From NCBI GenBank assembly GCA_964488555.1, contig CAZAUF010000003.1, positions 62,001-126,000 of the forward strand: a DNA stretch of 64,000 nucleotides. Reading direction: 5' to 3'. How positions within the stretch are numbered: the first letter of the stretch is position 1; each line of letters opens with the position of its first letter. Shown here piece by piece: positions 1-7,584 of the stretch. Both the position numbers and the translations under genes were made by a program. The notes under the pieces are model-generated. The model saw only the letters and a list, made by a program, of their open reading frames with translations. It did no database searches and was not told where the DNA came from. This DNA comes from UBA2112 sp964488555. GTDB taxonomy: Bacteria > Patescibacteriota > Saccharimonadia > Saccharimonadales > Saccharimonadaceae.

Positions 1-501
1 CTCCCCTCGGTCACGCGCTTTTCGGTTCGGTATAGAAAACACGCTCGGCCAGTTGTTTGGCAATTGTCGCTCGCCATTTTCATCGACGCGACCGGGGTGC
101 CATATATACCAATCTTCAAATCCTGGCTCTCGACGACGGGACTTCTGAAACCATTCATGCTGATCAGAGCTATGGTTCGGTATAAAATCAACCATCACGC
201 GTAGGCCATGATTGTGCGCTACCGTTATCATTTCGTCAAAGTCTTCGAGCGTTCCCAGCTTAGGATCCACGTTTTGAAAATCACTAATATCGTAGCCGCC
301 ATCTTTCATCGGCGACGGATAAAACGGCGACAGCCAAATAGCATCCACACCCAACTCTTCCTTGAGATACGGCAGCTTCTCGGTGATGCCTCTTATCGAG
401 CCATGACCAAGCTGCGGATTACGTCCCTTATCTTCGTTGAACGTCCATGGATATATCTGGTACACGGCCGCATGCCGCCACTGTGATTGTTGACTTGTCA
501 T
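1..501 (-). CDS. GH13 alpha-glucosidase / trehalose synthase-type enzyme (partial)
   Basis: This is the N-terminal 167 codons of a glycoside hydrolase family 13 enzyme; the rest lies beyond the left edge. The start ATG is at 501. Visible landmarks are YQIYPWTF (residues 14-21), DAIWLSPFYPSP (53-64), GGYDISDFQNVDP (68-80) and conserved region I, DFIPNH (105-110). This pattern is typical of oligo-1,6-glucosidase, alpha-glucosidase and trehalose synthase subfamilies, which act in the cytoplasm on alpha-linked glucose oligomers. The trehalase gene ends only 12 bases upstream, so the two are probably co-transcribed. The exact substrate cannot be settled because the catalytic Asp/Glu regions are not in view. 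Confidence 0.88.
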   Translation of the reverse strand, partial: MTSQQSQWRHAAVYQIYPWTFNEDKGRNPQLGHGSIRGITEKLPYLKEELGVDAIWLSPFYPSPMKDGGYDISDFQNVDPKLGTLEDFDEMITVAHNHGLRVMVDFIPNHSSDQHEWFQKSRRREPGFEDWYIWHPGRVDENGERQLPNNWPSVFSIPNRKARDRGE

Positions 502-513
502 GTTTGTGTTAAA

Positions 514-2151
514 TTAATGCTTCTGTTTATTATAGCGTACTTTACCCTTCTTCACATCATCTTCCGCGAGTAGAGCCGCCAAAACGCCATTTGTCCACCC
601 AAATCCATCCTGTAGCGTATATTCACCGCCGCTACTCAATTTATGCGGATCGACGACATTGTATTTCTCGACCATTTTGGCTTTCTTTTTGTATACATAC
701 AGACAAGCGTCGACCCAACTCATCTTTATCTTGTCGGCCAATGCATGATACCCGTACTCGCGCAAGCCTTGTATCGCTACCCACTGGAGTGGTGCCCAGC
801 CGTTCGGCCAGTCCCATTGCTGCTCCGTTTCAATAAGCGTCGTTACCAGTCCACCGTCTTTCAAGAAGTCTTTTTCCAGACGTTTCGCCACAGCTTTCGC
901 TTGCGCGGGTGATGCAACTTTCGTAAACAGCGGAAACACACCAGCCAGCGTAATCCTGCCGGTCCGTTTACCCGTCTGGAAATTATAATCCACAAAAATC
1001 TGCTCTTTTTCGTCCCACATGTAGCGATCAATCGCTGCTTTGCGCTTCTCGGCCATACGCAGATAACGCCGCGCAAGCAGAGGTTGAAACATCGCTTGAT
1101 ACGTTTCAGCGATCGTTTTCTCTAAGTGATACAGCAGGCAGTTCAAGTCAACCGGCACGATATCGGTCGTATGTATGGTACTCATATTGTGAGGATCCTC
1201 GAGCCAGCGACTACTAAAATCCCAGCCGCTTTCCGCGGCCGCGCGCAAATCCAGATATAACTTTTCGTGGTTATCTCGCGAAGTACGCTCCGCAGTTTCC
1301 ACGTCTTCACGCAGCGACTCCGGTCGAGGCGTTTTCTTATTGTCGAAGTATCTGCCCATCATTGTTCCATCAGGCATACGGACAACCCGACGCATCGCTG
1401 CAGCCTCATCCAGCTTGCCAAGCGTCCGTCCGCCCTTCGTCCAAAACCGATGTTCGCTCAGCATATACGGCAGGTACTCAAGCAGCGTCAACGTACGGTT
1501 TTGGTGCCGCGTGAGTAGCTTGACCACATGCGAAAGCATCGGCGGCTGACTGCGTGACAGAAAGTACGTGCGATTGGCAGTCGGGATAAAGCCAAATTTG
1601 CGAATCATGTATGTCATGTTTTTGGCCATGTTGTCGACCATGTCCCAGCGATCATCCGCCGCCAGACCGAGCATCGTAAAATAACTGTCCCAGTAAAACT
1701 GTGCGGTGAACCGCCCGCCCGGTACTATGTACGGATATGGTATGGCGATGAGCGATCCGCGATCCAACCGGTTGCGGCGTTCCAGCACGTTCCAAAGCTC
1801 GGCGATATGCTCGCGTGGTGTATGATACGGGTTGGTTCGGTATTCTGTCGATGAGTGCTCAAATGCATAGAAGTGTTGTGACACGAATTCTTGTAAATTG
1901 AAGTTCGGGTCGTTCTTTTGCATATCATACTCTTTTTTGATCTGCTTCATGCGGCCCCGTGGGATCAAGTCGATAAACGTCATGCCGTCATCGTAGATTT
2001 GATGCCTCTGCACCTCCGAAAACAACTCTCCCAACACCTCATCAGGGCTGGCTTTGGTCAGAATCAAAGCTCCGGCCGTGTTCACCAGGGCCGACTTGAT
2101 CGCTTCTTCACGTGGTATTTTCAGCGGTATTTTTGGTATTTTTTTCGCCAT
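514..2151 (-). CDS. treF: Alpha,alpha-trehalase (GH37)
   Basis: The 545-residue product carries both trehalase signatures: PGGRFTAQFYWDSY (144-157) and QWDWPNGWAP (445-454). The motif ESGWDFSSRW holds the expected catalytic acid Asp, and VEKYN near the C-terminus the expected catalytic base Glu. It should split trehalose into two glucose molecules. No signal peptide is seen, so a cytoplasmic (TreF-like) enzyme is inferred. A TATAAT box sits about 11 bases before the ATG with no Shine-Dalgarno site. The GH13 gene follows at once, forming a trehalose/alpha-glucoside unit. Trehalose is abundant in Actinobacteria, the usual hosts of Saccharibacteria, so it may be a host-derived substrate; that last step is inference. 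Confidence 0.93.
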   Translation of the reverse strand: MAKKIPKIPLKIPREEAIKSALVNTAGALILTKASPDEVLGELFSEVQRHQIYDDGMTFIDLIPRGRMKQIKKEYDMQKNDPNFNLQEFVSQHFYAFEHSSTEYRTNPYHTPREHIAELWNVLERRNRLDRGSLIAIPYPYIVPGGRFTAQFYWDSYFTMLGLAADDRWDMVDNMAKNMTYMIRKFGFIPTANRTYFLSRSQPPMLSHVVKLLTRHQNRTLTLLEYLPYMLSEHRFWTKGGRTLGKLDEAAAMRRVVRMPDGTMMGRYFDNKKTPRPESLREDVETAERTSRDNHEKLYLDLRAAAESGWDFSSRWLEDPHNMSTIHTTDIVPVDLNCLLYHLEKTIAETYQAMFQPLLARRYLRMAEKRKAAIDRYMWDEKEQIFVDYNFQTGKRTGRITLAGVFPLFTKVASPAQAKAVAKRLEKDFLKDGGLVTTLIETEQQWDWPNGWAPLQWVAIQGLREYGYHALADKIKMSWVDACLYVYKKKAKMVEKYNVVDPHKLSSGGEYTLQDGFGWTNGVLAALLAEDDVKKGKVRYNKQKH

Positions 2152-2210
2152 AGTTTGCTTGCATTATAGAGGTTATGTATATAACTTACAATGGATTTTT
2201 TAACAATGTG

Positions 2211-2239
2211 TTGACATTTTGTAAAGCTTATGCTAAAAT
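2211..2239 (+). promoter_or_regulatory. Sigma70-type promoter
   Basis: TTGACA (2211-2216), a 17-base spacer and TAAAAT (2234-2239) with an upstream TG (extended -10). It drives the small ORF/hairpin leader and the DUF2569 gene. Its TTGACATTTT start and TGCTAAA end are nearly repeated in the promoter at 59418. Confidence 0.8.
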
Positions 2240-2283
2240 GTAAATAGTCTTGAATAAGACAAACACACTAAAAAGGAAAAACG

Positions 2284-2358
2284 ATGCACAGCTACAACAG
2301 AAAAACAGAATGTATCCCTATCCGACAAAACAATGTCCACATGGTATACCCCTTCTAG
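2284..2358 (+). CDS. 24-residue small ORF (possible leader peptide)
   Basis: ATG at 2284 is preceded by an AAAAGGA Shine-Dalgarno-like stretch and a strong promoter. The predicted peptide of 24 residues is polar, ends ...MVYPF and has no membrane segment. Three bases after the stop a 9-bp hairpin begins, and about 100 bases later the DUF2569 gene starts. The arrangement suits a translated leader peptide with attenuation, or simply a small protein gene. No relative is recognised, and translation is not proven. Confidence 0.4.
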   Translation: MHSYNRKTECIPIRQNNVHMVYPF

Positions 2359-2361
2359 TTT

Positions 2362-2387
2362 GAATCCCTGTCCTTTGGCAGGGATTC
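2362..2387 (+). terminator. Hairpin after small ORF (possible attenuator)
   Basis: GAATCCCTG (2362-2370) pairs perfectly with CAGGGATTC (2379-2387) around an 8-base loop. No run of T follows directly, so it may be an attenuator or mRNA-stabilising hairpin rather than a simple terminator. A second small hairpin, AAATGC-GTAA-GCATTT, follows in the same leader. Confidence 0.45.
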
Positions 2388-2457
2388 CTCTATGTGTCAT
2401 AGTAGACAAATGCGTAAGCATTTTATACACTGATGGCATAAACCTGAAAGGAACCCT

Positions 2458-2943
2458 ATGGATCAAAACAAACAAACCACTCCACCCGACCCGCAGGTCG
2501 CACCGACACCGGGTCAAAAAACTCAATATGTTATCACCCAGAAATCACTGAATGGCATCGGCGGCTGGTTGCTGTTTTTCATGGTTGTATTCGTCCTGGT
2601 CGGCATTGCTCAAATCGGTCTGTTTTTCCAGCTACTTAGTACTGGCGTCAGCACTCCGAGCGACACGATTGCCGTCGTTTTCGCACCGCTTTTCGCTGTC
2701 GCGTTTTTGGCATCGGTCGTTTTCATGGCAATGCGTAAAAAACTTGCTGTTCTCGCAGCATATGCCGCACTCGGACTTGGCGCACTATACAGTGTCATCA
2801 GCACACTCGTCAGTACCGATGATGAGATGGGTGGCAGTTTACCGCTAAAAATCAGTAGTGTCGTCATTGCCGTGATACTTTATGGACTATGGGCACTCTA
2901 TTTCCGCCAGTCACGCCGCGTCAAAGAAACGCTCATCAAGTAG
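2458..2943 (+). CDS. DUF2569-like membrane protein
   Basis: A 161-residue protein with a polar Pro/Gln-rich N-terminus (1-25) followed by GIGGWLLFF, the opening typical of DUF2569 proteins, and about four hydrophobic segments (near 35-60, 72-90, 95-118 and 132-152), then a basic tail. AAAGGA lies 7 bases before the ATG. The function of this family is unknown. It is transcribed from the promoter at 2211 through the small-ORF leader and ends at a bidirectional terminator shared with typA. Confidence 0.7.
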   Translation: MDQNKQTTPPDPQVAPTPGQKTQYVITQKSLNGIGGWLLFFMVVFVLVGIAQIGLFFQLLSTGVSTPSDTIAVVFAPLFAVAFLASVVFMAMRKKLAVLAAYAALGLGALYSVISTLVSTDDEMGGSLPLKISSVVIAVILYGLWALYFRQSRRVKETLIK

Positions 2944-2957
2944 CACTCGCCTACTAC

Positions 2958-2987
2958 AAAATCTCCGCTCGATTGAGCGGAGATTTT
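2958..2987. terminator. Bidirectional terminator
   Basis: AAAATCTCCGCTC (2958-2970), loop GATT, then the perfect 13-bp complement (2975-2987). The A-tract and T-tract flank the stem, so it can end both the DUF2569 gene and typA, which converge here. Confidence 0.85.
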
Positions 2988-2989
2988 CA

Positions 2990-4813
2990 TTATGCCTTGG
3001 CGGCGCGCTTACGTTCATTGGCGTCGAGATGACGTTTGCGTAGACGGAGGTTTTTTGGCGTCACTTCAAGCAACTCATCGTCGTTTAGAAAGTCGATGCA
3101 TTGCTCTAGGCTCAAATCAGTAAACGGTGTGAGTTGTACCACGCCATCACTGCTGCTTGAACGCATATTGGTAAGGTGCTTCGCCTTACAGACATTGATT
3201 TCCATATCTTCTTGACGCCTGTTGAGTCCGACAATCATACCGGCGTATACTTCGACACCTGGACCAACGTACAATTCACCGCGCGATTCTGCATTTTGCA
3301 ACGCATAAGGCGTGGTCGTGCCTGGCTCATATGCGATCAGCGCGCCGTTTCGCATGCTTTGGAGCTTAGGTCCGAGAGGCTGGTATCCGTGCGGTAGACT
3401 GTTCATGATTACCGTACCCTTCGTGGCAGTCAGTAGCTGATTGCGTAAGCCGATCATGGCACGGGTGGTGATAATGTATGTCTGTCGCGTCGCACCTGAT
3501 GAAGTCGTCTCTTGGTGAATCAACTCAGCGCGACGTGTACCCATTTCTTGGCTGACCGTGCCGACAAACTCATTGCCAATTTCTATCACCAGTTCTTCTA
3601 CCGGTTCTTGCGTTTGACCGTCTTTTTCTATCGTGACAACCTGCGGACGACCAACTTCAAACTCATACCCTTCACGACGCATCGTTTCGATGAGTACGCT
3701 GAGGTGCAGTTCGCCGCGACCGCTCACCACGAAACCAATACCCGCCTCTTCGACGCGGAGTGCCACATTTGTCTCCAGCTCGCGCTTCAAGCGGTCGCCA
3801 ATTTGACGACTCGTCGTGAATTCTCCTTCGCGACCCTTCATGGGGCTGGTGTTCGGGCCCAGGTACATGCTGAGTGTCGGTGCTTCTACTTCGAGAACCG
3901 GCAACGCTTCCGGGTTATCTTTGTCTGCAATCGTCTCGCCGATGTGCGCGTCGCCAATTCCTGTGAGTGCCACGATATCACCAGCAGCGGCTCCATCAAT
4001 TTCTTCGCGCGTCAGCCCACGATAACCAAACAGTTTGTCGATCTGAGTAGAACTATGCGTACCGTCACGTTTGATCAACGTCACTTGCTGACGTGGTTTC
4101 ACGGTACCGCGTGTGATGCGACCGATGGCGTATTTACCCAGGAATGAATCGTACTGCAGCGATGTGACAAGTAGCTGCAGCGTGCCGTCCGTGTCAACGT
4201 TTGGTGCTGGTATTTCATTTATGATCGCGTCAAAAACAGGGGTTAAATCTGCATGTTCGCTCGTATTGTCGGGTAGTGACTGCCACGACTTGCCTTCGCG
4301 TCCGATAGCGTAGTACACGGGATAGTGAAGCTGCGAATCATCGACAGCCAGCTCCAGAAACAGATCGGCAACTTCATCTTCGACTTCCGTCACACGACGC
4401 GACGGCTTGTCGATTTTGTTGATCACGACGACAGGCTTCAGCCCCAACTCGAGTGCCTTCGTGAGTACGAATTTCGTCTGCGGCATAGGCCCTTCCTGTG
4501 CGTCGACGATGAGGAGTACACCATCAGCCATGTTGAGCGTCCGCTCCACCTCACCGCTAAAATCCGCATGTCCGGGCGTGTCGATGATATTGATTTTGTA
4601 ATCACCATAGTAAATCGACGTTTGCTTGGCAGTGATCGTGATTCCGCGCTCATGCTCTTGGTCACCGCTGTCCATGATAAGCGATTGGCTCATTTCGGCT
4701 TGGTTTTCCCGAAACGTATTGGACTGTTTGAGCAGCCCGTCAACCATTGTCGTTTTGCCGTGGTCGACGTGCGCAATGATCGCCACGTTGCGTATAAATT
4801 TTGGGTCTTTCAT
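2990..4813 (-). CDS. typA: Ribosome-associated GTPase TypA/BipA
   Basis: The 607-residue product has the full TypA layout: GTP-binding domain with AHVDHGKTTMV (G1), DTPGHADFSGEV (G3) and NKIDKP (G4), then EF-G-like domains and the TypA C-terminal domain. It is a translational GTPase acting on the ribosome under stress and in 50S assembly. Length is normal for the family. The -10 box ATTATA (4853-4858 on the plus strand) leaves a leader of about 39 bases that contains a GCGCCCGAAGGCGC hairpin, unlike the very short leaders of most neighbours. It ends at the bidirectional terminator. Confidence 0.97.
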   Translation of the reverse strand: MKDPKFIRNVAIIAHVDHGKTTMVDGLLKQSNTFRENQAEMSQSLIMDSGDQEHERGITITAKQTSIYYGDYKINIIDTPGHADFSGEVERTLNMADGVLLIVDAQEGPMPQTKFVLTKALELGLKPVVVINKIDKPSRRVTEVEDEVADLFLELAVDDSQLHYPVYYAIGREGKSWQSLPDNTSEHADLTPVFDAIINEIPAPNVDTDGTLQLLVTSLQYDSFLGKYAIGRITRGTVKPRQQVTLIKRDGTHSSTQIDKLFGYRGLTREEIDGAAAGDIVALTGIGDAHIGETIADKDNPEALPVLEVEAPTLSMYLGPNTSPMKGREGEFTTSRQIGDRLKRELETNVALRVEEAGIGFVVSGRGELHLSVLIETMRREGYEFEVGRPQVVTIEKDGQTQEPVEELVIEIGNEFVGTVSQEMGTRRAELIHQETTSSGATRQTYIITTRAMIGLRNQLLTATKGTVIMNSLPHGYQPLGPKLQSMRNGALIAYEPGTTTPYALQNAESRGELYVGPGVEVYAGMIVGLNRRQEDMEINVCKAKHLTNMRSSSSDGVVQLTPFTDLSLEQCIDFLNDDELLEVTPKNLRLRKRHLDANERKRAAKA

Positions 4814-4912
4814 AAAAATAATAATGCGCCTTCGGGCGCTCCTCTTTCCAGCATTATAACAGATATAGCAATGTCCGGCAATATCGTGTATAATAGCTCC
4901 TTGTTAAGCTGC

Positions 4913-4999
4913 GCGCGCGTGCTGGAATTGGTAGACAGGCTAGCTTGAGGTGCTAGTGCTCGCAAGGGCGTGGAGGTTCAAGTCCTCTCGCGCGCACCA
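4913..4999 (+). tRNA. tRNA-Leu (anticodon GAG), CCA encoded
   Basis: A class II tRNA with 7-bp acceptor GCGCGCG/CGCGCGC, anticodon loop TTGAGGT between CTAGC and GCTAG, a short variable arm and the T arm GAGGTTCAAGTCCTC. The anticodon GAG reads CUC/CUU leucine codons. CCA (4997-4999) is encoded. TATAAT at 4889-4894 is the likely -10 box. The last four bases of the tRNA (ACCA) form part of a 19-bp palindrome immediately downstream. Confidence 0.95.
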
Positions 5000-5037
5000 A
5001 TAAAATTGCCGACCATTGGGTCGGCAATTTTATTGGT
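4996..5037 (+). terminator. 19-bp perfect palindrome overlapping the tRNA-Leu CCA end
   Basis: ACCAATAAAATTGCCGACC (4996-5014), loop ATTG, then the exact complement (5019-5037). It can act as a terminator for tRNA-Leu, but unusually the stem includes the discriminator base and CCA of the tRNA, and the far arm continues into an inverted tRNA-like 3' end. Confidence 0.8.
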
Positions 5038-5062
5038 ACCCGTCGGACTCGAACCTCCACGG
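5035..5062 (-). repeat. Inverted tRNA 3'-end fragment
   Basis: Read on the minus strand this is a T-arm plus acceptor-like stretch: GTGGAGGTTCGAGTCC followed by GACGGGTACC. It shares GTGGAGGTTC and AGTCC with the tRNA-Leu 3' half (4971-4985) but has a different acceptor. No 5' half is found on the minus strand, so it is a fragment, not a tRNA gene. Confidence 0.65.
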
Positions 5063-5172
5063 AAATTTTGCCTTGGCAAAATTATGGTGCTGGAGGGTCG
5101 CAACATTTAGTGAAATTCTGAAAAAGCTTGCTTTTGTCAGAATGAGCAAATGGCGGAGGCTTTAGCCGATAG

Positions 5173-5254
5173 CTCCTCTCACGCGCACCAATTAAAAATT
5201 CGACCTATCGGTCGATTTTTTAATTGATCGGTTCGAGTGCCTTGATTCTCCACG
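5173..5254. repeat. Second degenerate tRNA-Leu 3' end with palindrome
   Basis: 5173-5190 repeats the tRNA-Leu 3' end (CTCTCACGCGCACCA against CTCTCGCGCGCACCA, one difference). It is followed by a hairpin (5190-5205 with 5210-5225, loop TATC, one mismatch) and then by an inverted tRNA-like tail (5226-5254). The layout copies 4975-5062, so the unit looks duplicated and then decayed. The stretch between the units (5063-5172) holds two further hairpins (AATTTTGCC/GGCAAAATT and ATTCTGA/TCAGAAT) and no gene. Confidence 0.65.
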
Positions 5255-5284
5255 AAAATTTTGTAAGATAAGGGATTATTTTTA

Positions 5285-6142
5285 TTATAGCTCTCCTGCG
5301 TTTCGTCGCAAAATAGCCTCGTAGCTATCTGTAGCGTCACCGACGGTGGTGGTCCATTTGCCACCCAGGCTTTCGGCAGCAGTAGTCACCGTGTCTATCA
5401 GTGTCGCGTCATGGAGCAGGTCTTTCATATAGGTGGAGTCATGAAAGCCGTCCTCAGGTGTGGATGCACTTGTCGCTTTGAGTACGTCGGTCGAGCTTGC
5501 AAGTCCCTCTTTGTTTGGGTACTCACGCTTTCTGCTGGCAAGATATTCATCGACCTTGATGGCTACCATCTCATCTATGTACTTTTTCTTGGCCCTGTAG
5601 GCAGCATTTTCACCGATCTGCTCTGTATCCGGACCATCTGTATCTTCGAACGCCAGATGACTGAGTGTATACGTACCAACAAGACGCATAAACACTTTGT
5701 CGTTACTTTCTTTGGTGATTTTAATAGTCTCGTCAGGCGACACCATGACTGCTCGGCGTGACAACGCTTCAATCGCGTCGCGCGCGTTTTTGGTCGCTGA
5801 TGGCATCTGTTGATCCATGTCTTTCGTGATGGATACGATTTCACCATGGCTGTTATCAACTGCATATTCCGCGACAAGTTCACGAACAGGTTTGTTGATC
5901 GAAAACTGCTGCAATGTGTACTTTTCTGCAAGCAGCTGCGTGTCGTCTGCACGTATCTTTTTTAGCGAATACGCCGTCTCGTCGTCCACCGTCCACTCGA
6001 CAGTTTGCACAGGTTCGTCAATAACAAACAGGTGGTTAGATTTCTGATGCTCAACAATCTCGTCGGCTAGACGTATGAATACATCGGGAGAATAAATTGT
6101 CTCGTATGATTTTTTGGACTGAATTTTATCGGGATTACTCAT
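5285..6142 (-). CDS. Hypothetical protein, 285 aa
   Basis: A soluble, acidic protein with no signal peptide or membrane segment and no family I recognise. It is rich in charged residues and looks mostly alpha-helical in the C-terminal half (for example YRAKKKYIDEMVAIKVDEY). TATAAT lies close upstream, with a leader of roughly 10 bases and no Shine-Dalgarno site. The gene stands alone between the tRNA-Leu palindromes and the GH125 gene. Confidence 0.75.
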   Translation of the reverse strand: MSNPDKIQSKKSYETIYSPDVFIRLADEIVEHQKSNHLFVIDEPVQTVEWTVDDETAYSLKKIRADDTQLLAEKYTLQQFSINKPVRELVAEYAVDNSHGEIVSITKDMDQQMPSATKNARDAIEALSRRAVMVSPDETIKITKESNDKVFMRLVGTYTLSHLAFEDTDGPDTEQIGENAAYRAKKKYIDEMVAIKVDEYLASRKREYPNKEGLASSTDVLKATSASTPEDGFHDSTYMKDLLHDATLIDTVTTAAESLGGKWTTTVGDATDSYEAILRRNAGEL

Positions 6143-6172
6143 GGTTTTCTTATAAACTGTATTATACCATAT

Positions 6173-7567
6173 TTATGATTGAATGTCTATACTTTCGGTC
6201 AATATCCGCGGCTTGCGCTCATACAGATCCAGAACCATTTCGCCGAATAGGGAGTTCGCCCAGCCGAACCATGGGCGGGTATAGTCCGTAGCGTCGTTGA
6301 CGTTGATTGACTCGTGCATAAAAAACGTCGCGGCCGATGTATTGCGAAGCATCAGCAGACACTCTCTTATCTCGTCATCGTCACTACTCGTCATGATTCT
6401 CATGATGGTAGCGATCGGCCAAAAGAAATCTTCGGGCGTATGCGGACTTCCTTGACCTTCAAATTTACCTCTGTACATATACTTGTGGTCTGAACTCAAG
6501 ATGAATTTTTTTGTGTTTTGCCATATCGGCGTTTCGGCGTATTTGTAGCCAAAATACGGCAGGCTCATCAGACTGGGGACATTTGGGTCGTCCATGAGCA
6601 CAGGTTCATCGATCCCGTTGACCTCGTATGCATATATACGTCCATATTTTTCGTGCTCTACTGTGCCATGGTTTCGTATACCTTCGTCGATTTGATGTGA
6701 TAACACGCGGCATTCGTTTTCCAGTTCTAGATGCTTGTTGTACCTTAGCACTTTCGCGATGCCATGTAGTGCTACGACCGCCATGGCGTTCGCTGGAATC
6801 AAATACGGCAGTTCGGCTTCGTCATCAGACGGACGAAATAGGTTCCTGACCATGCCGGTCTGCTTGGCTCGCGCGCCATAGCCATCATCCTCGACATCTG
6901 GAAAAGGTTCGCCATTTGGCATGGTGGCACGGTGAACGATAGGTTTCGTAATGTCATTTACACCCACACGCTCGCTCTGCATCACGTCAAGTACTCTGCG
7001 GATTGCCGACAACACTTCATCATTTACCACCGCATAATTGCCTGTCGTTTCACCGTATCCGTTGATCAGTCGCAAAAACGCCACCAGACTATCCAGTTCG
7101 TATTTGCGCTCCCATACAGCCTCATGCCACTGATCGCCATGCGGCCAGTGCGGCGTTTTGGGCGGGTTGTCGACATACGGGTCGACAAATGCGTTGGCAT
7201 ACGGGTCAATCAGAATGCATTTTGCCTGACGATATATCAGACCTTCTATCATTTTGGCGATTTTGGGATCCTGACGCGCAAATTTGAGATACGGCCAAAT
7301 CTGGTTGGTGGAATCGCGCAACCACATAGCCGGAATATCACCGGTGATTATGACCGTGTCGGGATGTCCGTTTTCATCCTCATGATAATACGTCGTCGTA
7401 TCCAGGGTGTTCGGCAGACACTGACGAAACATTCGGCGTATTATCGGGTCGTGTATATTCGGTGCTATCTCCTCGATAGCCTGCTCTATCGCTTCGCTAC
7501 GGAACAACCGCTCCTCCTCTGGTGGTCGAGAAGTAAGATGCGAGAAATCACGAGGTAAATCAGCCAT
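6173..7567 (-). CDS. GH125 exo-alpha-1,6-mannosidase
   Basis: The 464-residue protein matches the metal-independent exo-alpha-mannosidases of GH125 (formerly DUF1237): TGDIPAMWLRDST (75-87), FRPSDD (244-249, carrying the expected catalytic acid Asp) and the FEGQGSPHTP loop. Family members release alpha-1,6-linked mannose from non-reducing ends. No signal peptide is visible, so a cytoplasmic enzyme is likely. A TAATAT box ends about 6-7 bases before the ATG (leaderless type), so it is transcribed apart from the upstream binding-protein gene. Alpha-1,6-mannan forms the core of actinobacterial lipomannan and lipoarabinomannan, a possible natural source; this link is inference. Confidence 0.9.
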   Translation of the reverse strand: MADLPRDFSHLTSRPPEEERLFRSEAIEQAIEEIAPNIHDPIIRRMFRQCLPNTLDTTTYYHEDENGHPDTVIITGDIPAMWLRDSTNQIWPYLKFARQDPKIAKMIEGLIYRQAKCILIDPYANAFVDPYVDNPPKTPHWPHGDQWHEAVWERKYELDSLVAFLRLINGYGETTGNYAVVNDEVLSAIRRVLDVMQSERVGVNDITKPIVHRATMPNGEPFPDVEDDGYGARAKQTGMVRNLFRPSDDEAELPYLIPANAMAVVALHGIAKVLRYNKHLELENECRVLSHQIDEGIRNHGTVEHEKYGRIYAYEVNGIDEPVLMDDPNVPSLMSLPYFGYKYAETPIWQNTKKFILSSDHKYMYRGKFEGQGSPHTPEDFFWPIATIMRIMTSSDDDEIRECLLMLRNTSAATFFMHESINVNDATDYTRPWFGWANSLFGEMVLDLYERKPRILTESIDIQS

Positions 7568-7584
7568 GCTTATATATTAGCCGT

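Noticed and set aside
5035..5062. A complete minus-strand tRNA gene.
   Set aside because: Only the T arm and 3' acceptor-like part can be found; no D arm, anticodon arm or matching 5' acceptor upstream on that strand.
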